A stretch of DNA of 64,000 nucleotides. Origin: Bos javanicus (Eukaryota > Chordata > Mammalia > Artiodactyla > Bovidae). Shown here piece by piece: positions 10,995 through 21,256 of the stretch. The stretch spans positions 20,868,001-20,932,000 of the forward strand of contig NC_083876.1 of assembly GCF_032452875.1 (NCBI RefSeq), read 5' to 3'. Position 1 is the stretch's first letter. The number at the start of each line of letters is the position of its first letter. The notes below the pieces were generated by a model. That model saw nothing but the letters and a program-made list of their open reading frames with translations. It ran no database searches and had not been told where the DNA came from. The position numbers were made by a program, and so were the translations under genes.

Positions 10995-12890
10995 ACTGGT
11001 AATAGTTCATTGTTCTTTATTTCTGAGTCACTCACCATATAGATGTGCTACTGTGCATTCATCTGTTATCTTTTGATAAGCATTTGACTTGTGTCCAGTT
11101 TGGGGCTATTGCCAAATATCTTCCCATGAGCGTACTTGCCATCTGTATGTCTTCTTTTTCAAAGTGTCTATTCAGATTGTCCGCTTATTTTCTCCTGGGT
11201 TCTTTGCTCTTTGATTATGGAGTCTGAGAATGTGTGTATATTCTGGATGCACAGCCTTTATGAAGACCTGTGCTTCACAAAATTCTTCTTCTGTGCCTCA
11301 TCTTTTCTTTTTCGTAACACTGTAGTTTAAACAGCAGAAACTTTTAATTTTGATGAAGTGTAATGTACCAATTTTTTGTGGCATGTGTTTTTTAGCATCA
11401 TAATTAAGAAATTTTGCCCAAACCAAGGTCATAAAGATTTCATCATTTGTTTTTTCTTGATTTTATGCTTTTAGTATTTTTAATTTCATATTTAGATCTA
11501 TGGCTTGAGTTCATAGTTCATTTTCCTTCATGTGGATATCCATTTTTCTAGCATTATTTGTTAAAAATACTCTCTTTTCTCCACTGAATTGCCTTTGCAC
11601 CACTGTTAAGAATCAGGTGTTCATATATTTCAAAATATATTTCTGTGCCTTTTATTGATCTATTTATCCATATTTATGCCAGAACTATACTGTCTTGATT
11701 ACTTTTGGCTTTCCTTTTTTTTTTTTAATTACTTTAGCTATTCTAGGTCCTTTGGATTTCCAAATGAATTTTACACACAGTATATCAATTAGTACAAAAA
11801 AACTTGAATTTTGATTACAATTGTTTTGAATCCATGAATAAGTTTGGGAAGAATTTACATTTTAACAACACGAATTTTCCAACTCATAACAAAGTATTTC
11901 TCTCCATTTATTTTGTTTTCTTAATTTTTTCTCAATATTCTGAGGTTTTCAATGTATTTCATATGTACTTCTTTTGCCAGATTTTACTCTAAGGATTTTA
12001 TATTTTTGATGTAATTGAGAATGACATTGTTCTATTTATTTCAATTACTGATTGTTAGTTGTGATGTAGAAATACACTTGATATTCGTATACATATATTT
12101 TTAAATTCTACTATTTAGAAAAATTTTCTTAGTAGTTCTAATAGTCTTTTTGTAGATTGCATCAGATGGTGTACATAGATGAGCATGTTGCCTATGAATA
12201 TAAACATTTCTTTTTCAAAAAATATAGATACTTTTCATTTTTCTTTTTTTTTAACCTCTTGGACCATGTTGCATATAAATGGTCAGAGCAGATATGCTTG
12301 CCTTTGTTGCCTTTAGGAGAAAAAAAAAAAGTTCATTTTCTCGTCATGAATTATGAGATAGCTCTAGGACTTTCACAGCTGCCTTTTATCAGTTTTACCA
12401 GGATGAGGAAAATTTCTTTTATCTGAGAAAATTTTCTTTTATCCATAATTTGCTGAGAATTTGATAAAAAATGTATGTTAGGTTTGTCAAATGTTTGTTC
12501 TTTATCTATTGAACTTCTTGTATAGTTTTTCTTACTTTATTTGTTAATATGGTGAATTACATTTATTGATTTTTCAAATGCTAAAGAGCACTCTACCTTC
12601 CTGGAATAAACCCTTATCCTCTTAAAGTGTTTTTGGATTTAATTTGTTTAGAATTTTTGCATCTTTGTTCATGAGGGATGTTGATCTGTAGTTCTCTTTT
12701 CTTGCATACAATCTTTGTATGGTTTGTGCTCCAGAGTAATTCTTATATCACTAAATGAGTTAGAAAGTGTTTCCTCTTTCTGAAATTTCTGAAAGACTTT
12801 CTATAGAATTGGTAGTAATTATTGCTGAGATGTTTGCTACAATTTAACATATTTTCTTATGGGAAGCTTTTAATTACAAAGTCAATGTCT
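10995..12890 (-). mobile_element. Old L1, antisense, left part
   Basis: This is a long antisense old-L1 copy. Recognisable antisense blocks run in order: CCATCTGTATGTCTTCTTT (11129), AACTTTTAATTTTGATGAAG (11340), TGTGGATATCCATTTTTCTAG (11531), GCCAGAACTATACTGTCTTG (11679), TGATCTGTAGTTCTCTTTTC (12682). ORF2 is heavily broken by stops and indels. It is interrupted at 12891 by a young L1 and resumes at 13933. Confidence 0.85.
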
Positions 12891-13932
12891 TTTTTTTTAT
12901 TTTATATATTTCTAGGCTATATTTTTAAGTACAGACAGTTTTGTTTTTTTTTTATTTTATTTTATTTTTAAACTTCACATAATTGTATTAGTTTTGCCAA
13001 GCAGCAAAATGAATCCGCCACAGGTATACATGTGTTCCCCATCCTGAACCCTCCTCCCTCCTCCCTCCCCATACCATCCCTCTGGGCCGTCCCAGTGCAC
13101 CAGCCCCAAGCATCCAGTATCGTGCATCGAACCTGGACTGGCAACTCGTTTCATACATGATATTTTACATGTTTCAATGTCATTCTCCCAAATCTTCCCA
13201 CCCTCTCCCTCTCCCACAGAGTCCATAAGACAGTCCTATACATCAGTGTCTCTTTTGCTGTCTCGTACACCGGATTATTGTTACCATCTTTCTAAATTCC
13301 ATATATATGCGTTAGTATACTGTATTTATGTTTTTCCTTCTGGCTTACTTCACTCTGTATAATAGGCTCCAGTTTCATCCACCTCATTAGAACTGATTCA
13401 AATGTATTCTTTTTACTGGCTGAGTAATACTCCATTGTATATATGTATCACAGCTTTCTTATCCATTCATCTGCTGATGGACATCTAGGTTGCTTCCATG
13501 TCCTGGCTATTATAAACAGTGCTGCGATGAACATTGGGGTACACATGTCTCTTTCCCTTCTGGTTTCCTCAGTGTGTATGCCCAGCAGTGGGATTGCTGG
13601 ATCATAAGGCAGTTCTATTTCCAGTTTTTTAAGGAATCTCCACACTGTTCTCCATAGTGGCTGTACTAGTTTGCATTCCCACCAACAGTGTAAGAGGGTT
13701 CCCTTTTCTCCACACCCTCTCCAGCATTTATTATTTGTAGACTTTTGGATCGCAGCCATTCTGACTGGTGTGAAATGGTACCTCATAGTGGTTTTGATTT
13801 GCATTTCTCTGATAATGAGTGATGTTGAGCATCTTTTCATGTGTTTGTTAGCCATCTGTATGTCTTCTTTGGAGAAATGTCTATTTAGTTCTTTGTCTTT
13901 AATGTCTTTATGTCTAAATGTCTAATGTCTAA
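12891..13932 (-). mobile_element. Young ruminant L1 (L1_BT type), 5'-truncated
   Basis: Reads antisense on the plus strand. It has T-rich tracts at 12891-12898 and 12944-12970, then the ruminant L1 3'-UTR (TTGTATTAGTTTTGCCAAGC, CCAGTGCACCAGCCCCAAGC) and the end of ORF2 to about 13895. Minus-strand frame 13448-13852 encodes the C-terminal ORF2 portion (CWWECKLVQPLWRTVWRFLK). It is inserted in an older L1. AATGTCTTT at 12884-12892 and at 13933-13941 is a plausible target-site duplication, and short AATGTCT-like repeats fill 13900-13932. Low divergence. Confidence 0.9.
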
Positions 13933-14110
13933 AATGTCTTTAATAAATATAGAGACATTCACATTATTTCTTCTTGACTTTGATTTTGTACTTGATATAT
14001 CAAGGAATTGGTCCATTTCAAGTCATTTTAAAAATGGTATTTTTATATTTGTTCTGACATTACATCTTCTCTTTGGCAATTGCTAATCTGTGGGTATATT
14101 TTTTAAATTG
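13933..14110 (-). mobile_element. Old L1, antisense, right part
   Basis: This resumes the host L1 after the young insertion: AATAAATATAGAGACATTC, TTTCTTCTTGACTTTGATTT and TATCAAGGAATTGGTCCATT match the antisense ORF2 block that follows the point where the left part stops. Confidence 0.7.
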
Positions 14111-14814
14111 ATCTCTTCCTTGCCCTCCTCCTACTCCCTTCTCATCTGTCTCCTGCTTCTTCTTTTTCTCTTTCTTCTTTTCATCCTTATAATATTTTTC
14201 ATGGTATGTATTTACTCTTAATACTTACTCTAGTTGAGTTTCCTGAAATGTTTTTTTCAGAACTCCAGAACAGGGTTTTTTCTTTTCAACTTTTCCCTAA
14301 GATCTATGAGCCCATTTTAAAATCTATATTTAGTCCAAGTGTCTCATTTATAATTTTTCTGTTTCTGATGTATGGTATTCTTTTATATCTTATATAATCA
14401 TCTTAAATATCTTTTAGCCCCTCTTAAAATGAGATTACAATTTTCCTCTGATTTGTGGGCATGTTTTTTTTCTTACCAGTTTTCTTTTTCTGTGAAGACA
14501 ATTAAAAAATTATAATAGCACTTTTTATTACAACAGCTTCATGTGCAATATAAATTTTAACCCTAAGTTACTTATATCTAAGATTTGTATGTGTGTGTTC
14601 CAGGGAAAGGAAATAGGCAGGAATAGCTTTCCAAGAGTGGGTTGTCTGGAACATAGGTTGTCTTTTCTGTTGGTTAGATCTACGTCTCTGAATTTTACTT
14701 TTATTATTCCCTTCTTTCATCTCCTTCTCTTGTCTTTAGTGCCTCTTAAAGCTCAATTTGGATTTTATTCCTAACAGTTTCCCCTCAGTGAAACTCTGTT
14801 CTGAAAAAGACTGT
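14111..14814. other. Undetermined stretch with pyrimidine tract
   Basis: Holds an almost pure pyrimidine run at about 14121-14190. The remainder is AT-rich and unrecognised; it may be decayed L1. Confidence 0.35.
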
Positions 14815-15283
14815 ATCAGTAAGGGTTTCCCCAGATAAATAGAATGAATAAGGGATCTATCTGTCTATTTAATATATTTATTATAAATATTTGGCTCACA
14901 CTATCATGGAAGCTGACTAGTTTCCAGATCTTTAGGGTGAACTGGCAAGCCAATGACCCAACAGAGTCGGCAGACTGGAGACCCAGGAAGAGGCATCACT
15001 TCAGTTCAAGTCCAAAAGTAAGAAAAAGTTGATGTTCCAGTTTGAAGATAGTCAAGCAGGGGGAACATCCACTTCTTTAGGGAAAGGTCAGTCTTTTTGT
15101 TCTGTTATGGCCATTGAGTGTTCCAATGAGGCCCACGTCCATAAGAAAGAACAATTAGCTTTGCTCAGTCTACTGATTAGATGTGACTCTCATCCAAAAA
15201 CACCCTCACAGAAATATTCAGAATAATACCTGGGCACCCCATAGCCCAGGCGAAATACACATAAAATTGACCATTGTAGGGAA
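14815..15283. repeat. Ancient eutherian interspersed repeat, family not named
   Basis: The sequence follows a familiar ancient repeat: AGTAAGGGTTTCCCCAGA, ATTTATTATAAATATTTGGC, TCATGGAAGCTG, AGACTGGAGACCCAGGAAGA, CAGTCTTTTTGTTCTGTTAT, CAATGAGGCCCACGTCCAT, TCATCCAAAAACACCCTCAC, AGAATAATACCTGGGCACCC, and the end ACATAAAATTGACCAT. I recognise the pattern but cannot name the family with confidence. Confidence 0.6.
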
Positions 15284-15894
15284 TTTAATTATTTTCTGGT
15301 CTTCATTTGGCTCAGAACAACCTAGCTTTCCTGAGGTGTCCTTGTACCTTCACACCAGAGCCTGCAATGCCTACTCCTGGTTTGGGATGCTATTCTCCCA
15401 TTGGCCCACCAGACTTTGCACAGAGAGTGAGCAGTCTTCCCTTTTGCAACCAAGTATCTGTTGGAAATTTCTGGGTTCTCTGGCTTTTAGGACTGCAGAA
15501 GTCTCTTTTCCTTCCCTCTGCTTTTTTTTTTTTTTTCCCCTACAGTTGTTGGTACATCACACATCTGTGGCAGCAGATGGCTGCTTAAATTTTGAAGTTT
15601 GCAGGGGGATCGCCTTTTAACCTTCATATGCTATTTGGTGTTTGTGTGTTAATGTTTAGCTATCTTAGTTGCCATGTTGTTCTGTGGATTGACACAGGGA
15701 AATTCAAAAGTTATGCCATTGCTGCTGCCCTATTTCTCTTCCTCCCCATAAATATGCTAAGAACCAGCTTTTTGCTAGTCTTGGTGTTGAGACAGTAGCA
15801 AAAAAAAGACAAAGATTCTCCTCATGGGACCCATGGACTTGTGGGAGGAAAGGGAAATAATTAAATTGGTAAAAAATTAAATGAATAATAGTAT
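15284..15894. other. Non-repetitive stretch with a splice-acceptor-like motif
   Basis: Overlapping open frames of 145 and 93 codons occupy 15183-15617 and 15307-15585 on the plus strand, partly inside the preceding repeat. No protein family is recognised. A T14 tract at 15522-15535 runs into CCCCTACAG ending at 15545, which looks like a 3' splice site, but no matching exon is evident. Confidence 0.35.
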
Positions 15895-15899
15895 TTTAG

Positions 15900-16048
15900 G
15901 TAGCACCATCCCTGGGTTGGGTAGGCCCCCTGGAAAGGGAACAACTACCCATTCCAGTATTCTTACCTGGAGAACCCCATGGACAGAGGAGCCTGGTGGG
16001 CACAGTCCATGGGGTCACAAAGTGTCAGACATGACTGAGAGATTAACC
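15900..16048 (+). mobile_element. Bov-tA SINE, head lost
   Basis: Starts within the B-box region (ATCCCTGGGTTGGGTAGG) and keeps the Bov-A body through GTCAGACATGACTGAG. The 5' tRNA-like part is missing. Confidence 0.85.
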
Positions 16049-19000
16049 CTTCAAGAACTATGTGAAAAGGTAAAGTAAGTTAAAACAGAGAAATCCAGAG
16101 AGAAGTTACCCTGCACAGTGTAGTCAAAGAGGGCTTCTCTGAGGCAACTGATGCTTCTGCTGAGAGCCAATGAAACAGAGACCTGATGACAACATTTCAG
16201 ACATAGGAAAGATCTAGTTTAAAAGATGTGAGGGGGGATTATACTTGGCAGGAAGATATTCAAGTTGCTTAGAGCACAGAGAAGGAGACTAAATACAGTC
16301 CATAAGTCTCTTATGAATTGGGCTTATATGAACTGGTTCTGGAGAGAATGATTATCTCAGACTGTATTTACAATATTGAATTTCTAACAATGTCTTAAGA
16401 AGAAAACTAGACCTTAATGGTGGTTTCAATTAAAGTATTACCCCTACAAGACCCTGACTAAGCAGCCAGCCAAACATCTGTAAACACATTCCTCTTCTGA
16501 GTCCATTTCAGGAACCCTGACTTAAAACCAATGGTCATGTTTTTGTGGATTCTAAACTATACATATAGACATGTATGCCATAAAACATTAAGACTGCTGT
16601 CTCCTGTAAGTGACTTGGAAAGAAATATTGGCTCTCTATAGTGAAGAAAGCCTGAATCCAAAATTAAACAAGACTATTTTCTTTATAGATTATAACTTGG
16701 CTCTTATTTCATGTGATAAAATGCTTGATCCTCAGAGTGAAAAATTGTTAGACATCTTAAACTTACTCTCCAACCACCCAAGAATCAGTGCTAATTCAAA
16801 CCAAGTTCAAGTCTGGTTTCCAAATTCAGAACAGGGTAAAAAAAAGTCAGTGATTTGGATAAAATTGCATTTGAAAGCTAATTTTCTATATTTTCCACTA
16901 TTTTGATAACACACCCTCACTTCCTTTCACACATATCTTTGTGGCTCTTCCATATAGTCTTTCTTTGAGAAAGATATTATCAGGTTTCCAAAAGCTAAGT
17001 GATATAAGTGAACAATTCTTTTCTAGTTCATCGATGAAGGAAGAAAAATACATTGTTAAAATTGGCAAATTTCTTTGGCTTATCATTCATGAACTTTATT
17101 GCTTGAACTATGATGACAGAGAGAATGAAAAACATTGACTCAATGGAAATCTTACTTTAGATGCCAGTTTAAGATTGCCCATGATAATCAAGATAGTTTG
17201 GTGTACTAAACTAAATATGCTACATTTCTGTGTCAATTTAACCCGTTATATTTATGTGTGTTTTTGAAAATTTAATTTCTGCATGAAACACTTAAAACAA
17301 AAATAATTTATATTAATTCTGCCAAGACAAGTTCATTTTATCAGCCTATAAAAGCTGAAGAGATTAAAATGGGAGTAGAAAGAAATTTAAGAACTTCAAG
17401 AGTAAAGGAGAATTTTGATTGCCTGACCAAAAAAAAAAAAAAAATCAAGAAAATCTTTGCTTTGCCAAAAGGAGTGTAATAAATAAACTTGATTTACAGT
17501 GTGTTGAGTGCCCCATGGTGATTGAGCACTTTGGCTATATATATATATTTTTTTTTTTTTTTTTTTTACATGCCCCGCTCCTCTCCCCGACTATTGATTG
17601 TAACATGTAACTTACAGAGGGCTTAGAAGTTGGAAGAAGTTCAGAACCACTTGTTTCAAATGCCCATGCTAAAGGAATTTGCATTTTAATTAGGTTATTT
17701 ATGAATGCCACCACTGCTTTCATAAAAGTAAATCAGAATGGGCTCAGAAGTCCAACCCCTAATAATCTAACACTTGAAAGTAGAATAGAATCTAGTTTTG
17801 AAAATTGATTAAGAGGAAGTTGTTAAAGAACTGAAAATTCAGTTATCTGTGGGGTAATCCAGGTCAATAAATGTCTTTACATATAGGTGGTCTTGCTGTT
17901 ATTCTGCTCAGAATATTTTAATTATACATCAAAATTATATTTGTCATCCTTAGACCTAAGAAAATTGCACAAGTCCCATGCTTCCCTTCATTTTCAATCC
18001 TTTCCTCCTATTTGTACTTTTAGAAGAACTTCTTGTTCCCATCAAATGAGTCAGACCAGATGGGAACACTAATTTATTTCTAATGAATGTGTGTCAATCC
18101 AAAACTGAAGGGGTTCTGTCATTCTGGAGAGTGTAGATCCCAGCCAGCTTAATGCTTTGGCAGGAAGGCCTCTGTCTTCAGAGGCATCTACTACCTAATT
18201 TCTGATTTATTAAATTAATTTATTAAGGAACAATGTCTTTCAATCTATGATTGGAAATAAAGTCTAAAATCTATGTCTGGAACTATAAGCAAGTTTAAAT
18301 TGTCAACATAAGTAACTAAAATAACCACAGTTGATGCCTTCCTTCATCTCAGATTTTTAAAATATGAGAGAAGGACATTCAAAATTTAACAGAGACCTTC
18401 AAGATGCTAAATAAACATGTTTTCCTTTTAGATGTACTTGGAATTGGCTCAAACCTGGCAGTTTGGGCATGAAATAAGTCAATTTTCTCCTCTTGTGGGC
18501 CCTAAATAAAGGCAGTCCGTGAGTCCCATCCAAGGTCCATGTTGATGAAGTTATATGGAGGAAAAAAAGCAGGGAGGCAGAAATTCTGTGTTTCAGACGT
18601 AGTGCTCCGTTTCCCTTACCCGAACACCGTTGATGGGCATTTAATATTTTGATGTTTCTCACCTACACAGTGAGTTCTGATTCAGTGAACCAAAAGAGGG
18701 TCAAGCTTCAGTTAGCATTTGAAATTGTAGGCAGCTTGCTGTCGTTCAAAGACAATTTCAGGAAACTACTTAATTATAGTATGTCACACAGATCAGATAC
18801 CCTGCGTCCAGATTTGAGGAAGAAAAAGTATGAGATCTATTCACTTTTGTTTAGGGGTGAATAAGAAAATACTAAGATTTTTATATCTTAATTGAGAAAA
18901 ATGAAGCATAGTTGAGAAAATCTTTTGTCCTGTTTTACTGCAATTTCTCTTGTATGTTTCTTATGTAAAATATATTCTTCTGATTGACTGTTCCTATTTT

Positions 19001-20160
19001 CACTAAGAATGAGTTGAATTCAGGCACAATTCTATCCCTGTATGTGCTAAATCAATATCCACCAGATATAGATATGAGGCTAGAAGGAAGTTTGATGGAG
19101 TAATCATTGTTAATGCAATCATTTAGGTATTTTAAATGCTCAAGAGGGGTTGGAAAATTTTTCCCTTGGAAAGATTCCATGAGACTGAGAGGTTAAACTT
19201 GGATTCATCTTGAAAATCTGAATCCAGACTTAGTACTATGTACAGGATATAAGAAAGCCCATCTGGTCACACTGGGGGGAAAAAATGAAGCAGTCTGGAA
19301 GGGAGGGAGGAAGCAGCCAGACCTCAGGCTCCATCATACTTTGGAAAGACAGGGTCTTGACCTTGAGTGCCTCAGCCTGCCAAGCAGTAAAATGAGGAAG
19401 TGGGAGAAAACTTGACCTATTGTTTGTATTAAAGCAAAGAAAAGCTGAGGGTCATTCTAAACTGTTCAGTCTGGGTACAGTTTTCAAAGATTATTTACAT
19501 ACGTGTTATTGAACTTAAATATATGAAGACTAATTAGGATGGAATTTAAATATAAGGAAACCCCATTCCGGGAAGAAGAACATGACAGGGAAATGTATGT
19601 CATCTTCAAGATAGGTGACATTTGTGAAGGTAGAGATGAACCATAATTGAGTCTATTGTCTAGTAGATTGTCAGGGGTTCTTTACTTCATGTGTTTTTAG
19701 TGGGGTCATTTGAATATGTACCTCCATTGATTCATAGAAGGGGAAAAAAGAATCAAAGTAAGGAGAAATGTGGTTTTGAGTGCTTGGGAAATGAGTGTGT
19801 ATTTTTTCTAACTATAAAAAGAGAAAAAAAAGTAGGGGTGATTGTATTGACTCTAATGCCTACTACTTTCAACAATCCCCTTCATGCATACTTACGCTTT
19901 ATTAATAATCAAATTTTGTATCATGTAAGTAGGTATGGCATCAGTCTTAGATATAGTCAACCTCAGGCTGGACGGAATGCTAGGGAATACAGAAGGGTCC
20001 AGCATGAGACCTTTACCCAAAGAGCATGCTCTGTTCTGAGTGAAGGCTGGTCAAGCCAATCGGAGCAACTATTACAACATATATCACCAGTTAACAAATA
20101 GAGACAAATGGTTCTGATTCACACAAGCCTCCAGACGCAGGGAAATCAACAAGCAGACTC
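16049..20160. other. Largest unique-looking block, no gene recognised
   Basis: About 4.1 kb without a repeat family I can name. It contains an A-tract (17429-17444), a (TA)n run joined to a T-tract (17537-17567), and possible decayed MIR-like sequence at 19340-19400 (low support). Open frames of 98 codons (16610-16903, plus), 87 codons (18402-18662, minus) and 136 codons (19691-20098, plus) have no recognisable domains and are compatible with chance. Confidence 0.45.
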
Positions 20161-20399
20161 TACTTTGGCCACCTCATGCGAAGAGTTGACTCATTGGAAA
20201 AGACTCTGATGCTGGGAGGGATTGGGGGCAGGAGGAGAAGGGGACAACAGAGGATGAGATGGCTGGATGGCATCACTGACTCGATGGATGTGAGTCTCAG
20301 TGAACTCCGGGAGTTGGTGATGGACAGGGAGGCCTGGCGTGCTGAGATTCATGGGGTCGCAAAGAGTTGGACATGTCTGAGCGACTGATCTGATCTGAT
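20161..20399 (+). mobile_element. BovB LINE, short 3' end
   Basis: Only the last 240 bp of BovB, from TACTTTGGCCACCTCATGCG to the tail. The frame 20176-20385 translates to the C-terminal RRRRGQQRMRWLDGITDSM block and ends KSWTCLSD before the stop. The tail is (GATCT)n rather than (GAACT)n. Low divergence indicates a young copy. Confidence 0.93.
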
Positions 20400-20767
20400 A
20401 AGGAACTAGAAGCTGGAAGGCAGCAAGAATAATGAGTAAAGAGAAATGATGAAGCAGAGGAGAGAACAGGAAGCTGTCAGCTGCAGAAGTAGTATTCTGC
20501 TAAAATATATGAAATATCCTTTTTATGGGTCAAATGCAGTAAAACAGCAATTATTTTATATGATTCAATCTTGGAAAACTACTTTTAAGCCAAAAGTGGT
20601 TGAGTTAATGTAATGGTTGAAAGTACTGGGAGGATAGCTTCTAAAGTGGCCAAGGTATCACCAGAACTGCTACTGGGGTGTTTCTGGTATTTTAATACAA
20701 GACAGAGCAAAAGATGGCTCACTAACCCCCCATTTGACACAGCAGTGAGAATCTCTATTCTACAAGA
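20400..20767. other. Non-repetitive stretch, nothing recognised
   Basis: Unique-looking sequence between a BovB 3' end and a Bov-tA SINE. No gene recognised. Confidence 0.4.
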
Positions 20768-20775
20768 TCTAGAAG

Positions 20776-20979
20776 TGAAGTAAAGTTGCTCAGTCATGTC
20801 TGACTGTTTGTGACCCCATGGGCTGTGACCTACCAGGCTCCTCCATCCATGGGATTCTCCAGGCAAGAGTACTGGAGTGGGTTGCCATTTCCTTCTCCAA
20901 AGGATCTTCCCATCCAGGGATCGAACCTGGGTCTCCCATGTTGTAAGCAGATGCTTTACCATCTGAGCCACCAGGGAAG
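20776..20979 (-). mobile_element. Bov-tA SINE, antisense
   Basis: Full reverse-complement Bov-tA: TTGCTCAGTCATGTCTGAC at the left, inverted B box GGGATCGAACC near 20918, and head TGAGCCACCAGGGAAG at the right. An 8-bp target-site duplication TCTAGAAG lies at 20768-20775 and 20980-20987. Confidence 0.95.
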
Positions 20980-21022
20980 TCTAGAAGATGGTAGTAAATA
21001 TAGAATCAGTTATGTTGGTATG

Positions 21023-21244
21023 GGCTTCCCTGGTGGCTCAGAGGTTAAAGCATCTTCCCCCAATGCAGGAGACCTGGGTTCAATCCCTGGGTCAGGAAGA
21101 TCCCCTGGAAAAGGAAATGGCAACCCACTCCAGTATTCTTGCCTGGAGAATCCCATGGACGGAGGAGCCTAGTGGGCTACAGTCCATGGGGTCGCAAAGA
21201 GTCAGACATGACTGAGCAACTTCAATTCAATTCAATTCAATTCA
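21023..21244 (+). mobile_element. Bov-tA SINE
   Basis: Complete copy with head GGCTTCCCTGGTGGCTCAG, B box GGTTCAATCCC and a pentanucleotide tail (AATTC)n at about 21220-21243. Perfect 12-bp target-site duplication TATGTTGGTATG at 21011-21022 and 21245-21256. The same word occurs again after the neighbouring BovB. Confidence 0.96.
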
Positions 21245-21256
21245 TATGTTGGTATG

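Noticed and set aside
13448..13855. 135-codon minus-strand frame as a host gene
   Set aside because: It is the C-terminal ORF2 part of a 5'-truncated young L1.
15183..15617. 145-codon plus-strand open frame as a gene
   Set aside because: Its first part lies in an ancient interspersed repeat and its end crosses a T-tract; no known protein features.
19691..20098. 136-codon plus-strand open frame
   Set aside because: No domain, no similarity I recognise, low-complexity composition in part and no exon or promoter context; compatible with chance in AT-rich DNA.
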